From contig CAZHNS010000029.1 of NCBI GenBank assembly GCA_964534175.1, positions 1-25,608 of the forward strand: a stretch of 25,608 bases of DNA. The letters run 5' to 3'. Positions 1-7,851 of the stretch are shown here, piece after piece. The stretch comes from JAFGHJ01 sp964534175 (GTDB taxonomy: Bacteria > Hydrothermota > UBA3072). Made by a program: the position numbers and the translations under genes. The notes beneath the pieces were generated by a model. It saw only the letters and a list, made by a program, of their open reading frames with translations. It had not been told where the DNA came from and searched no databases. The stretch's first letter is position 1; each line of letters starts with the position of its first letter.

Positions 1-43
1 ATGAATTTTGAATTAAAAAAACAAAAATAAAAAATTTAGTGTG

Positions 44-65
44 TTTAGTGTATTTCGTGGTTAAA
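44..65 (+). repeat. Dispersed intergenic repeat, TTCGTGGTT(T)AAA type, copy 1
   Basis: The sequence around 44-65 reads TTTAGTGTATTTCGTGG followed by TTAAA. It closely matches a stretch at 21395-21419 on the same strand and, inverted, one at 14201-14234. The similar sequence running on to about 115 (CTCCGTG, CTCGGTGG, CTCTGTGTGAG) belongs to the same style of low-complexity GTG-rich repeat. Seen directly; its function is unknown. Confidence 0.55.
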
Positions 66-76
66 TAACTCGTTTT

Positions 77-817
77 TTATCTCCGTGTTCTCGGTGGCTC
101 TGTGTGAGATATTCCTTTTTCCAGGCAAACCGCATAATACATAGAAGCAACAGCGAGATTTATCCATATATAAGATATTATTACCCCGAAAAATAAGCAA
201 AGAAAGCCTCCGATAACAATTGGGAAAACAAGTAAAGCCATTAGAAAGATTTTCAAGGCATATCCGTCTGTCATAGACCAGCTTTTCTGTATTGCATCAG
301 TTGCTTGCATTTTTCTATCCATTACCAGATATGGCACAAATGCGAGTTTACATGCAAAAATAATACCGGGAACAAGTAAAAAAATCATGCCTATTCCTAT
401 TATAAGATTTGTAAGAAAAGCAGCAAGAACAACATTCCAATAATTCCGAAAAAAAGCAAACATGTCTTTTATTTCAAGGTTTTCTCCCCTAGATGCTCTA
501 AGGTTGGCATAAGCTATTCCCAATTGAATAGGCTGGGATAATAATATTACAAAGGCAATGTAGAAGAGAAAATTTAAAACTACGAAAGGAATCAAGATTA
601 AATTTGATTCGTCCACAAAAGAGCTGATAATAGATATAGGTAAACGAACAAGTTCGACTAGAAAACCTATTGAGAAAGATATAATTAATATTATGAATAA
701 TTCAGCAAAGTATTTCCATATCTGCTTCCAGGCGTGACCATAGCATATTAGGACTTCAGGTTTTAAATTTATTTCGACGGTTGTTTGGACTTCTGATTTT
801 TCATTATTATTGTCCAT
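77..817 (-). CDS. Polytopic membrane protein, paralogue of the upstream gene (DUF975/GPDPase-membrane-like)
   Basis: A 246-residue hydrophobic protein with about six predicted membrane spans and no recognisable catalytic motif. It is clearly a paralogue of the protein encoded just upstream (843-1535): both share CYGHxW near residue 25, the RGExLEIKxMF loop, the PGIIFACKL..VPYLV segment, a KATDAI-type SW loop and a YYAVCLEKG end. Such proteins resemble the DUF975 / GPDPase-membrane-domain style of small integral membrane proteins; no function can be assigned. The ATG at 817 is preferred over an in-frame TTG at 856, because the TTG has no Shine-Dalgarno and overlaps the preceding gene. After CLEKG, where the paralogue stops, this protein continues for eleven residues (ISHTEPPRTRR). 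That tail is encoded by the GTG-rich intergenic repeat, so the stop codon appears to have been replaced. Confidence 0.75.
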   Translation of the reverse strand: MDNNNEKSEVQTTVEINLKPEVLICYGHAWKQIWKYFAELFIILIISFSIGFLVELVRLPISIISSFVDESNLILIPFVVLNFLFYIAFVILLSQPIQLGIAYANLRASRGENLEIKDMFAFFRNYWNVVLAAFLTNLIIGIGMIFLLVPGIIFACKLAFVPYLVMDRKMQATDAIQKSWSMTDGYALKIFLMALLVFPIVIGGFLCLFFGVIISYIWINLAVASMYYAVCLEKGISHTEPPRTRR

Positions 818-842
818 ATTGTAACCTAAATTCTTTTTAATT

Positions 843-1535
843 TTACCCCTTTTCAAGGCAAACTGCGTAGTAGAGCGAAGCGAAAGCGATATATATCCAC
901 ATCATAGATATAAAAACACCGACAAAAAGGCAAATATACCCGGCAATGATAATTGGACCGGCGAGTACGCCAATACCAAATACTGTCCAGGCATGTCCGT
1001 TTGTCAAATCCCAGCTCTCTTTTATCGCGTCAGTTGCCTTCATTTTTTTATCGACAACCAGGTAAGGGACAAATATGAGCTTACATGCGAAAATAATACC
1101 GGGTATAATAAAGAAAAGCGTACCGAATACAACTATAAGAGTTGTTAGGAATCCAGCAAGTACTACGTTCCAGAAATCCTTGAAAGGCGTAAACATTTCC
1201 TTTATTTCAAGTTTTTCTCCTCTTGCTGCTTTAAGATTGACATAATATATACCAAATTGCAACGGCTTGATGACAAGAAACATGAATGCTGTGGAGAAAA
1301 CACCCGCAACACCCATAAATAGGAAGAAAAAAATCAAAAAATCTGGTTTATTTTCGAAAAGAGCAGAAAAATACATAGGCATAAAAAAAATACCCATAAA
1401 TTGTGATGAAAAGTTAAATATTAAGAATACTACAAATAACTCAAGAAAGTTTTTCCATAGGTGTCTCCATCCATGACCGTAACACTCAAAAACACCTGGT
1501 ACTAAATTATGCTCTACTTTATTTTTATCGTCCAT
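843..1535 (-). CDS. Polytopic membrane protein (DUF975/GPDPase-membrane-like)
   Basis: A 230-residue integral membrane protein with about six hydrophobic segments, first of a tandem pair of paralogues separated by 25 bases. The central loop (RGEKLEIKEMF, then a WNVVLAGFL membrane segment, then PGIIFACKLIFVPYLVVD) and the amphipathic KATDAIKESWDLTNGH loop are the conserved parts. This layout is seen in many bacterial membrane proteins of unknown function, often near envelope genes. The ATG at 1535 has a strong Shine-Dalgarno (AAGGAGG, 5-6 bases upstream) and a matching promoter at 1556-1583. The function is unknown and no specific partner is visible in the neighbourhood. Confidence 0.8.
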   Translation of the reverse strand: MDDKNKVEHNLVPGVFECYGHGWRHLWKNFLELFVVFLIFNFSSQFMGIFFMPMYFSALFENKPDFLIFFFLFMGVAGVFSTAFMFLVIKPLQFGIYYVNLKAARGEKLEIKEMFTPFKDFWNVVLAGFLTTLIVVFGTLFFIIPGIIFACKLIFVPYLVVDKKMKATDAIKESWDLTNGHAWTVFGIGVLAGPIIIAGYICLFVGVFISMMWIYIAFASLYYAVCLEKG

Positions 1536-1555
1536 ACTACCTCCTTAGTATTTAG

Positions 1556-1583
1556 ATTTTATTAGTAATACTTATAATGTCAA
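1556..1583 (-). promoter_or_regulatory. Sigma70-type promoter for the two membrane-protein genes
   Basis: Reading the minus strand, TTGACA (1583-1578) is followed after 16 bases by TAAAAT (1561-1556), about 20 bases before the start codon at 1535 and its AAGGAGG ribosome site. Confidence 0.6.
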
Positions 1584-1823
1584 GGATTATTCAATTCTTG
1601 TTGTCAATTTTTCTATAAAAATAGAAATAGGGGAAAGCCAAATACTGAAGATAGACATCAAGAAACGATCAAAACACAAATACTTTCGCAGTAATTTTAG
1701 ATTTATTTTTTACAGCATAAGTCAAATGATAACAATAGCTTAAACTAATTTACCTAAACTGAAAGTTTGGAAATATTTATTTCCGAAGCGTGTTGTGTTT
1801 TTATGGAGATTATGTTCTATTTC
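1584..1823. other. Non-coding spacer downstream of the outer-membrane barrel gene
   Basis: No coding signal is seen here. A small perfect hairpin (GGAAAT-ATTT-ATTTCC, 1769-1784) lies downstream of the barrel gene, but no T-run follows it on the minus strand, so it is not a convincing terminator. Confidence 0.4.
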
Positions 1824-2888
1824 TCAGTATGCAATCGACAGGTGAAAATTATTTGTTTCTTTTTTATCTATAGTAAATCCAGGCGGACTAAATCTGCTGC
1901 TGGATGCGGCAAGATTTATCTTTAGCCTTCCGAATTCGGCGCCAATTCCCCCTATTAGGAATATTTTCTCTATATGATTGGAGTTGCTGTAGATTCCAAG
2001 CCTTAAAGTATATTTTGATTTTATTTTGTATTCTCCGCCATGACGGATTCTGAAAGCATTCCTTGTTTCGCCTAATTCTACTTTTTCTCCGTCTACATAG
2101 AAATTTCTACCCTGACTATGTATAAATTCCACCGCATTATTGATGGTCAATTGTGGGCTTATATTTATTTGTGTTCCAAGGGATACTATCAAAGGGAGAA
2201 TTTCCTTGATCGAATATTCCTCGGCGGTCCAAAGATCACTTTCCTTACCTTGAACAAGGCCCTTCTTAATGGAAAAATCAATTCTAGATGCTTCATTAAG
2301 CTGATATTGTATGCCCAAATTTGGTTCGGTGCCAAAATATGTGCCATTTGTTTCTCTTCTGCTGGAGTCGGCTGAATTATATTCTGCGTATACATTGTAT
2401 TTTTTTACGAGAATACCGGGATTTATGCCAATTGTTAAATTTTCTTTTATTTTGTAACTTACTATGGGATTAAAAGCATAAATTCTTAATGCCGAACCAA
2501 ATTTTATCGAATCTTCTGCTGGTGGATACTGGATTGGAAACCATGAAGAGGTATCGCTATATTTATACGGAATACTAAATGAGAAGCCGAGAGAAATCTT
2601 TTCGTTTAAAGGAAACGCAAGCCCTAAGAATTCGGGAAGAAGTTCAGATGTTTTATAATGAAGATCGTCGTCAAATATAGAAGATACGTCAAAATTCCCT
2701 TTTGTATAAACAACACTACCCGCAAAAGAAAGAGATTCTACGTCGTTTATTGCTGCGGGATTCCAACATGCGTATTCTATTTTGCTTGATGCGATTGTCG
2801 GATTTGAAAAATCATTGATTTCATAATACTGTGGGTATCGATAAATCGGATTTTGTGAAATTAGTACAAGAATTATCATATGAGCCAT
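1824..2888 (-). CDS. Outer-membrane beta-barrel protein, FadL/PorV (OMPP1)-like
   Basis: A 354-residue protein with a short hydrophobic N-terminus and regular alternating polar/hydrophobic strands to the C-terminus, which ends in an aromatic residue (HLSIAY) as outer-membrane barrels do. Near the N-terminus is a WNPAAINDVESLSFAG segment of the NPAa.l type found in FadL/TodX and PorV-like transporters. Late strands such as HGGEYKIKSKYTLRLGIY and the GGIGAEFG turn also fit that family. It probably moves hydrophobic compounds across, or acts as a protein-export accessory in, the outer membrane; which is not decidable. The signal peptide is unusually short, so the start could be imperfect. Even so, the ATG at 2888 has an excellent AAGGAGG site six bases upstream and its own promoter at 2984-3011. 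Confidence 0.7.
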   Translation of the reverse strand: MAHMIILVLISQNPIYRYPQYYEINDFSNPTIASSKIEYACWNPAAINDVESLSFAGSVVYTKGNFDVSSIFDDDLHYKTSELLPEFLGLAFPLNEKISLGFSFSIPYKYSDTSSWFPIQYPPAEDSIKFGSALRIYAFNPIVSYKIKENLTIGINPGILVKKYNVYAEYNSADSSRRETNGTYFGTEPNLGIQYQLNEASRIDFSIKKGLVQGKESDLWTAEEYSIKEILPLIVSLGTQINISPQLTINNAVEFIHSQGRNFYVDGEKVELGETRNAFRIRHGGEYKIKSKYTLRLGIYSNSNHIEKIFLIGGIGAEFGRLKINLAASSSRFSPPGFTIDKKETNNFHLSIAY

Positions 2889-2983
2889 TATAGACCTCCT
2901 TTTTTATACCAAATAATTTATATTCGGTCTTTTAACAGTTAAATTTTATTTCTTTTAAAAGAACAAAGCACTTTGTTTTATAA

Positions 2984-3011
2984 AGCATAATAATTTTTTT
3001 TAATTTGTCAA
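2984..3011 (-). promoter_or_regulatory. Sigma70-type promoter for the outer-membrane barrel gene
   Basis: On the minus strand, TTGACA (3011-3006), a 16-base spacer, then TATGCT (2989-2984). It is about 100 bases upstream of the ATG at 2888, leaving a leader that contains an AACAAAG-CA-CTTTGTT inverted repeat (around 2962-2977). Confidence 0.5.
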
Positions 3012-3081
3012 GGGGGTATTTTAGTTTAAGGAAAGTTTGCTTAGGGGCTTGTTTGTTTTTTGATTTAGGTAATGGGCTTTA

Positions 3082-4269
3082 TTAATGGTTTTCGCTTTTT
3101 TCTACGATTGCCGTACTTTTTCCCTTGTGAAACTCAATATCGATTGAGTCTTTTTTCTTGAGTTCGGAGGATTCTTTTATAATTTTTTTGCCTTTTCTGG
3201 TTATCGAATAGCCTCTTGCGAGAGTTTTTTTGTGAGAGGTTGCTTGGATAATATTTTCAAGGCCTTTAATTTTTTCTTTATTTTTGCTTATTTTTGACTT
3301 TATTTCTTTAGTTAGTTTATCGTAGAGATGGTCGAGTTGTTGTTCTTTTAACTCGAAAATAGAGAGTGGGCGCCTTATCGCATAGCTTTTTTCTATTGTT
3401 TTTAGGCGTAATAGATACGTTTTTATCTTTTGCGAGGTGGATTTTATTATTTTGTATCTAATGTTCTCTAATAGATTATTTATTTCTGTTATGTCCGGTA
3501 CTGCGAGTTCGCCTGCTTCCGTAGGTGTTGCAGCCTGCTTATCCGCTACAAAATCAGATATAGAAAAATCTCTCTCGTGTCCAACGGCGGAAATAATGGG
3601 TATTTTACACTTAAATATGGATTTAGCCACTCCTTCGTCGTTAAAAGCCCATAAATCCTCTATAGAACCGCCTCCTCTTGTTAATATCAGTGTATCTATG
3701 CCTCCGAATGCTTCAAACTCTTCTATGGCGCTAATTATGTCTTGTGGGGCGTCATTTCCCTGTACCATTGTTGGTCTTATGATAACGTTTATGCCTGGAA
3801 AGCGTCTTATTAAGATTTTAAGGACGTCTCTAACCGCGGCTCCTTCCGCTGATGTGATAATGCCGATTTTTTCCGGAAAATAGGGAATAGGTTTTTTGAC
3901 TTTTTCGTCGAAAAATCCTTTTTTTTCTAATTTTTCCTTAATTTCTTGAAATTTGATGTAAAACTGACCGAGTTCTCCCGGCAGAACTTTTTCTCCGATT
4001 ATTTGATACTGACTTGCTCCTTTCCATATGTCGATTCTGCCGTATATCTGGAAAATTCTTCCTTCTTCCAGTTCAAACTCCAGTTTACTGGCTTCTCTTC
4101 TAAATATAACTCCTCTAATTAGAGCATTCTCATCTTTAAGGGAAAAATAAATATGTCCGGAATTATGTTTTGTTAGATTACTAACCTCACCTTGAACCCA
4201 AACCCATCCTATATTGGATATTTGTTTTTTTATATAGGACGTTATTTCACTAACCGAATAAATAAGCAT
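3082..4269 (-). CDS. xseA: Exodeoxyribonuclease VII large subunit
   Basis: The large, catalytic subunit of exonuclease VII, which degrades single-stranded DNA to oligonucleotides. Seen: the N-terminal YSVSEITSYIK and an OB-fold (about residues 1-95, with WVQGEVSNLT and SGHIYFSLKD). The catalytic core follows, with FPEKIGIITSAEGAAVRDVL, RGGGSIEDLWAFND (198-211) and GHERD..SDFVADKQAATPTEAGE (230-254). A charged coiled-coil region and a short C-terminal strand close the protein. At 395 residues it is at the short end of the family (about 390-460), with a reduced C-terminal helical region. The ATG at 4269 fits the family N-terminus but has no Shine-Dalgarno. It is the last gene of the operon, 86 bases after folD, and no xseB (small subunit) follows it in the window. 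Confidence 0.95.
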   Translation of the reverse strand: MLIYSVSEITSYIKKQISNIGWVWVQGEVSNLTKHNSGHIYFSLKDENALIRGVIFRREASKLEFELEEGRIFQIYGRIDIWKGASQYQIIGEKVLPGELGQFYIKFQEIKEKLEKKGFFDEKVKKPIPYFPEKIGIITSAEGAAVRDVLKILIRRFPGINVIIRPTMVQGNDAPQDIISAIEEFEAFGGIDTLILTRGGGSIEDLWAFNDEGVAKSIFKCKIPIISAVGHERDFSISDFVADKQAATPTEAGELAVPDITEINNLLENIRYKIIKSTSQKIKTYLLRLKTIEKSYAIRRPLSIFELKEQQLDHLYDKLTKEIKSKISKNKEKIKGLENIIQATSHKKTLARGYSITRKGKKIIKESSELKKKDSIDIEFHKGKSTAIVEKSENH

Positions 4270-4291
4270 TTTTTAGTTGGTCGGTTGGTGT

Positions 4292-4347
4292 GTTAGTCTG
4301 TTGGTGGGTAGGGAAGGGATTCTAACTTCGCACCGACTGACTCTAAC
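4292..4347. repeat. Imperfect inverted repeat between folD and xseA
   Basis: Arms GTTAGTCTGTTGGTG (4292-4306) and CACCGACTGACTCTAAC (4331-4347) are partly complementary. The spacer is rich in GTTGGT and CTAACTTC words, unlike the coding DNA around it. It resembles a small repeat element rather than an ordinary intergenic spacer. Confidence 0.4.
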
Positions 4348-4355
4348 TTCTTTTT

Positions 4356-5180
4356 TCACAGTTTATACAAATTCGACAATAGCATTGCGGTTGTAATGCT
4401 TCCCACGCCACCGGGTACTGGTGTTATTGCCATTGCTTTCTTTTCTGCGGATTCATAGTGGACGTCTCCGACCATTTTTCCATCTTTCTCATTTGTACCT
4501 ACGTCTATTACTATTGCGCCTTCCTTAACAAATTCACCCGTTACAAATTCCGCCTGTCCGATTGCTACGATTAAAATATCCGCTTTTTTAGAAATGTTTT
4601 TAATATCTTTTGTCCTGGAATGGCATACTGTAACTGTAGCGTTTCCTATGGAGGTTTTCCTGAGCAATAAATTAGCAAGAGGTTTTCCCACCACGTTACT
4701 TCTGCCAATTATTACTGTATTTTTCCCGGTAGGGTCTATACTGTAGTATTTCATTAACTCAAGAACCGCTCCGGGCGTAGAAGGAATTATGGTAGGATCG
4801 CCCATTAGTAATTTTCCGAGGTTGTAGGGGTGCATACCTTCAACGTCGAGGTCTTTTCCTATTAGTTCAACTAAATCTGTAATGTTTATATTTTTAGGTA
4901 AAGGCTCTAATATAAGGATTCCGTTAACCCTTTTTGATTCAGCCATTACCTTAAGTTTTTTCTTTATTTCTTCAGAAGAGGTGTTATTTGCTAACTCCAG
5001 CGGTTCTACCGATATTCCTACTTTTTCTGCCTTTTTAACAATACTTTTAAGATAGTAAGAACTTCCGGGATCGTCTCCTACTCTTAAAACACCCAGTTTC
5101 CGTTTTTCTGTTTTTTCCAGAAGGGTATTTAAAATACTATCGGCAACCGGCTTCCCTTTAAGAATTTTCTCCAATTTCAA
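4356..5180 (-). CDS. folD: FolD-family methylenetetrahydrofolate dehydrogenase with altered active site
   Basis: FolD normally oxidises 5,10-methylene-THF and hydrolyses the resulting methenyl-THF to 10-formyl-THF in the cytosol. The 274-residue length, the Rossmann motif GRSNVVGKPLANLLL (160-174) and the C-terminal TPVPGGVGSITTAMLL are canonical. An ungapped alignment to E. coli FolD from memory keeps the active-site Tyr (Y43). It places Ile47 at the catalytic Lys54, Leu91 at Gln98 (family QLPLP is LEPLP here) and Glu114 at Asp121 (family DVDGFHP is DVEGMHP here). The dehydrogenase may survive, but cyclohydrolase activity is doubtful; this is inference. The start overlaps the end of ymdB by 23 bases, implying translational coupling. 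Confidence 0.9.
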   Translation of the reverse strand: MKLEKILKGKPVADSILNTLLEKTEKRKLGVLRVGDDPGSSYYLKSIVKKAEKVGISVEPLELANNTSSEEIKKKLKVMAESKRVNGILILEPLPKNINITDLVELIGKDLDVEGMHPYNLGKLLMGDPTIIPSTPGAVLELMKYYSIDPTGKNTVIIGRSNVVGKPLANLLLRKTSIGNATVTVCHSRTKDIKNISKKADILIVAIGQAEFVTGEFVKEGAIVIDVGTNEKDGKMVGDVHYESAEKKAMAITPVPGGVGSITTAMLLSNLYKL

Positions 5181-5949
5181 TCCTCCTTATAGATTTTGCT
5201 TTACCCGTTATATCGTCAATTTCTATTTCAACCGCATTCATCCTTACATCTTTTTTTGCAAGTCTGAACTGCTGTTCTTTATCGCCCATAAATTTTTTTA
5301 TTATAGGTTTTACCTGCATACCGATTATCGAGTCAAAAGCTCCGGTCATACCAATATCTGTAATGTAGGCTGTGCCGCTGGGGGAGATCATTTCATCAGC
5401 TGTCTGGACATGAGTATGAGTACCAACAAGCGCTGAGATTTGTCCGTCTAAAAAATATCTTGTTGCTATTTTTTCAGCAGTTGTTTCAGCATGTATATCT
5501 ATTATTATTATAGGGGTAATCTTAGTTAAGCTTTCAACGCATTCTTTTACCAATTGAAAAGGATTTCTGGTTTTAGGTTCTTTTGGCATAAAAGTCTGGC
5601 CCTGTATATTAATAATAGCAACTTTTTGATTTTCTTTTTCTATAATTGTAAAACCTTTGCCGGGAAAAGATTCTTCATAATTTAAAGGCCGTATTACATA
5701 TTCTAATTTGAATATTTCTTTAAGTTCTTCTTTCCTGTCGAATATATGATTCCCAGTGGTTATTACGTCGCAGCCGTACTTTTTTAGTTTTGAAGCACTT
5801 TTTCTGGTTATGCCAAATCCTCCGGCTGCGTTCTCTCCGTTTACGCATATTAAATCGTATTTATTTTCTTTTTTATATTCAGGAACGAATTTTGAAAGAA
5901 TTCTAAGTCCCGGTTTGCCAACCACATCCCCAATAAAGAGTACCCTCAT
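5158..5949 (-). CDS. ymdB: YmdB-family metallophosphoesterase (cyclic nucleotide phosphodiesterase)
   Basis: A member of the TIGR00282/YmdB family: dinuclear metal phosphoesterases that hydrolyse 2',3'-cyclic nucleotides in vitro and affect biofilm and mRNA-decay phenotypes in Bacillus. Metal ligands are in the expected places: D8 (FIGDVVGKPG), E39-N40 (VNGENAAGGFGIT), N67-H68 (TTGNHIFD), the DIHAE histidine and the GTHTHVQTAD histidines. Its 263 residues match the usual length, and the ATG at 5949 has an AAGGAG site about ten bases upstream. It lies directly after rny, the same pairing as in Firmicutes, which supports a shared role in RNA metabolism, and it overlaps folD. Confidence 0.93.
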   Translation of the reverse strand: MRVLFIGDVVGKPGLRILSKFVPEYKKENKYDLICVNGENAAGGFGITRKSASKLKKYGCDVITTGNHIFDRKEELKEIFKLEYVIRPLNYEESFPGKGFTIIEKENQKVAIINIQGQTFMPKEPKTRNPFQLVKECVESLTKITPIIIIDIHAETTAEKIATRYFLDGQISALVGTHTHVQTADEMISPSGTAYITDIGMTGAFDSIIGMQVKPIIKKFMGDKEQQFRLAKKDVRMNAVEIEIDDITGKAKSIRRIEIGENS

Positions 5950-5997
5950 CGCTTGTCCGCTCCTTTAAAGTTGAAGAGTAAAGCTTTTAGGTTTTAA

Positions 5998-7557
5998 TTA
6001 CTGTGCGTGACCCACTGCGCGGGTTTCTCTTATAACGGTAACTTTTATTTCTCCTGGATAACTCAAATTTTCTTCTATCTTTTTAGCAACCTTTGTGGCA
6101 ATTTCCCTGGTTCCGTTATCGGAGATACTTTCAGGTTGAACAATAACTCGAACTTCTCTTCCAGCCTGTATCGAGTAAACCTTTTTTATCCCGTTAAAAG
6201 AGGATGCGATTTTTTCTAATTCTTCAACCCTTCTGATATAAGCTTCTAAAGTTTCTTTTCTTGCCCCTGGTCTTGCTCCTGAAATAGCGTCAGCCGCCTG
6301 CAAGAGGACTGCAAAGGGAGTTTCAGGTTCTATCTCTTCATGGTGGGCGGCGATTGCGTTAATTATCACAGGAGATTCACCGTACTTTCTTGCCGCACTT
6401 GCTCCAATATCTGCGTGGCTTCCAGAGTAATCTTGACTCATTCCTTTACCAATATCATGTAATATACCGGCTCTTTTTGCTGTTTCGATGTCCAAACCAA
6501 GTTCTCCCGCCATTGCTCCCATCAGGTAAGAAACCTCTTTTGAATGCTGCAACACATTTTGCCCATAGCTTGATCTGAATTTAAGTTTTCCTACCATTTT
6601 TACCAAATCGTCATTAATTTTTGAGAGACCAAGTTCAAAAATTGTACTTTCTCCAATTTCTAATACTCTGTCTTCGAGTTCTTTTTTTGTTTTTTCTACA
6701 ATTTCTTCTATTCTGGCGGGGTGTATGCGTCCATCTTTCACTAATTTTTCCAGAGAGACTTTAGCGATTTCACGTTTTATTGGGTCAAAACAGGATAAGG
6801 TTACCGCTTCAGGAGTGTCGTCAATTATTACTTCAATTCCTGTTGCTTTTTCAAAAGCTCTAATGTTTCTACCTTCTCTTCCGATTATTCTACCCTTCAT
6901 ATTCTCAGATGGTAGAGATACTACAGAGACTGTAGATTCGGAGACGTTGTCGATCGCACAGCGCTGAATGGCCTCGGTTATGATTTTCTGTGCGGTTCTC
7001 TTTGCCTTTTTCCTTGATTCACTTATAATTTCGTTCTCAATTTGTATAGCTTTGTTTTCAGATTTTTTCTTGACTTCTTCTAATATTTCTTTTCTTGCTT
7101 CGTCTCTAGTCATCCTGGATATTGTTTCCAGCTTCTTATTTGTTATTTCGACCAGGTCTGTATATTTTTTCCTTTTTAGCAGTATTTCTTCTTTTTGTTC
7201 TTGAACAGTTTTTTCCCGGGTCATCAAGTTCTTTTCTTTTTGTGATAGAAAATCGGTGGTTTTTTTCTGTTCTTCTTCTTTTCTTTCCAATTCTTTTTCC
7301 CATCTGTCCAGATGTCTTTTTTGAGCTCTGGTTTCTTCAATAAATTCTTTCTTTTGAGCTCTTTTTAGTTGTTCTAATTTTTCACGAGTTTTTTCTTCAA
7401 TTTCTTTGCTTTTCACATGCGCGTTTTTTATCAACTTTTCAGCCTTTGTTTCTGCTGTTTGTATCTTTTTATCAGTTTTAAATTTCTGAAGGAAATAACC
7501 CGCAGCAAGAAAAACAGCTGATATTACTACGTATAGCACGATTATTATCGAATTCAT
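5998..7557 (-). CDS. rny: Ribonuclease Y
   Basis: RNase Y is a membrane-anchored endoribonuclease that starts mRNA decay. The 519-residue product shows all family parts: an N-terminal membrane helix (IIIVLYVVISAVFLAAGYF), a long charged coiled coil to about residue 200, a KH RNA-binding domain with GRIIGREGRNIRAFEKATG, and an HD domain with NVLQHSKEVS, LHDIGKGMS and HHEEIEPETPFAVLLQAADA carrying the metal-binding histidines and aspartate. The C-terminal VTVIRETRA end is typical. The ATG at 7557 is preceded by a GAGAGG ribosome site that can pair with CCTCTC upstream (7564-7589). It sits 48 bases after zapA and 48 before ymdB. Confidence 0.97.
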   Translation of the reverse strand: MNSIIIVLYVVISAVFLAAGYFLQKFKTDKKIQTAETKAEKLIKNAHVKSKEIEEKTREKLEQLKRAQKKEFIEETRAQKRHLDRWEKELERKEEEQKKTTDFLSQKEKNLMTREKTVQEQKEEILLKRKKYTDLVEITNKKLETISRMTRDEARKEILEEVKKKSENKAIQIENEIISESRKKAKRTAQKIITEAIQRCAIDNVSESTVSVVSLPSENMKGRIIGREGRNIRAFEKATGIEVIIDDTPEAVTLSCFDPIKREIAKVSLEKLVKDGRIHPARIEEIVEKTKKELEDRVLEIGESTIFELGLSKINDDLVKMVGKLKFRSSYGQNVLQHSKEVSYLMGAMAGELGLDIETAKRAGILHDIGKGMSQDYSGSHADIGASAARKYGESPVIINAIAAHHEEIEPETPFAVLLQAADAISGARPGARKETLEAYIRRVEELEKIASSFNGIKKVYSIQAGREVRVIVQPESISDNGTREIATKVAKKIEENLSYPGEIKVTVIRETRAVGHAQ

Positions 7558-7563
7558 TTGAAA

Positions 7564-7589
7564 CCTCTCTTTTTTTGTTTTCCGAGAGG
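7564..7589 (-). promoter_or_regulatory. Hairpin sequestering the rny ribosome-binding site
   Basis: On the minus strand CCTCTC (7589-7584) can pair with GAGAGG (7569-7564), leaving a 14-base A-rich loop. The GAGAGG half is the apparent Shine-Dalgarno of rny, so the stem would hide it. Six perfect pairs are seen; any regulatory role is inferred. Confidence 0.4.
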
Positions 7590-7605
7590 CAAAGGGAAAG
7601 AAGTA

Positions 7606-7851
7606 TTATTCTAAATCGCCAACATATCTTTTTAGTTTTTCAATCTCATCTGCAAGTGCAAAGTATTTGTCTGCGATATTTAAAGCTGTCAATATTGCAA
7701 TTGTGTTTTCAGAAGAGTAAGGTTCCTCTTCTTTTATTTTTCTAGCCAGTTCATCTACAAACATTGCAATTTTTAATGCTTCTTCAGGATTTTTATCCGT
7801 AATGAAAGAATATTTATTTCCTAAGATTGTTACTTCAACTTCTTTTCCCAC
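7606..7851 (-). CDS. zapA: Cell division protein ZapA
   Basis: ZapA binds FtsZ and bundles protofilaments at the division ring. The 81-residue product has the family pattern: an N-terminal strand (EVEVTILGNKYSFITDKNPEEALKIA), a helix with VDELARKIKEE, then TIAILTALNIADKYFALADEIEKLK leading into the dimer/tetramer coiled coil. The start is GTG at 7851, immediately after the stop of the 59-residue coiled-coil gene (7852-7854), so the two are translationally coupled. Its place between pheT and rny, next to a coiled-coil partner, is typical for zapA loci in several Gram-negative groups. Confidence 0.88.
   Translation of the reverse strand: MGKEVEVTILGNKYSFITDKNPEEALKIAMFVDELARKIKEEEPYSSENTIAILTALNIADKYFALADEIEKLKRYVGDLE

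Noticed and set aside
1769..1784. Palindrome GGAAAT-ATTT-ATTTCC as terminator of the barrel gene
   Set aside because: No T-run follows on the minus strand and the stem is AT-rich; likely chance.
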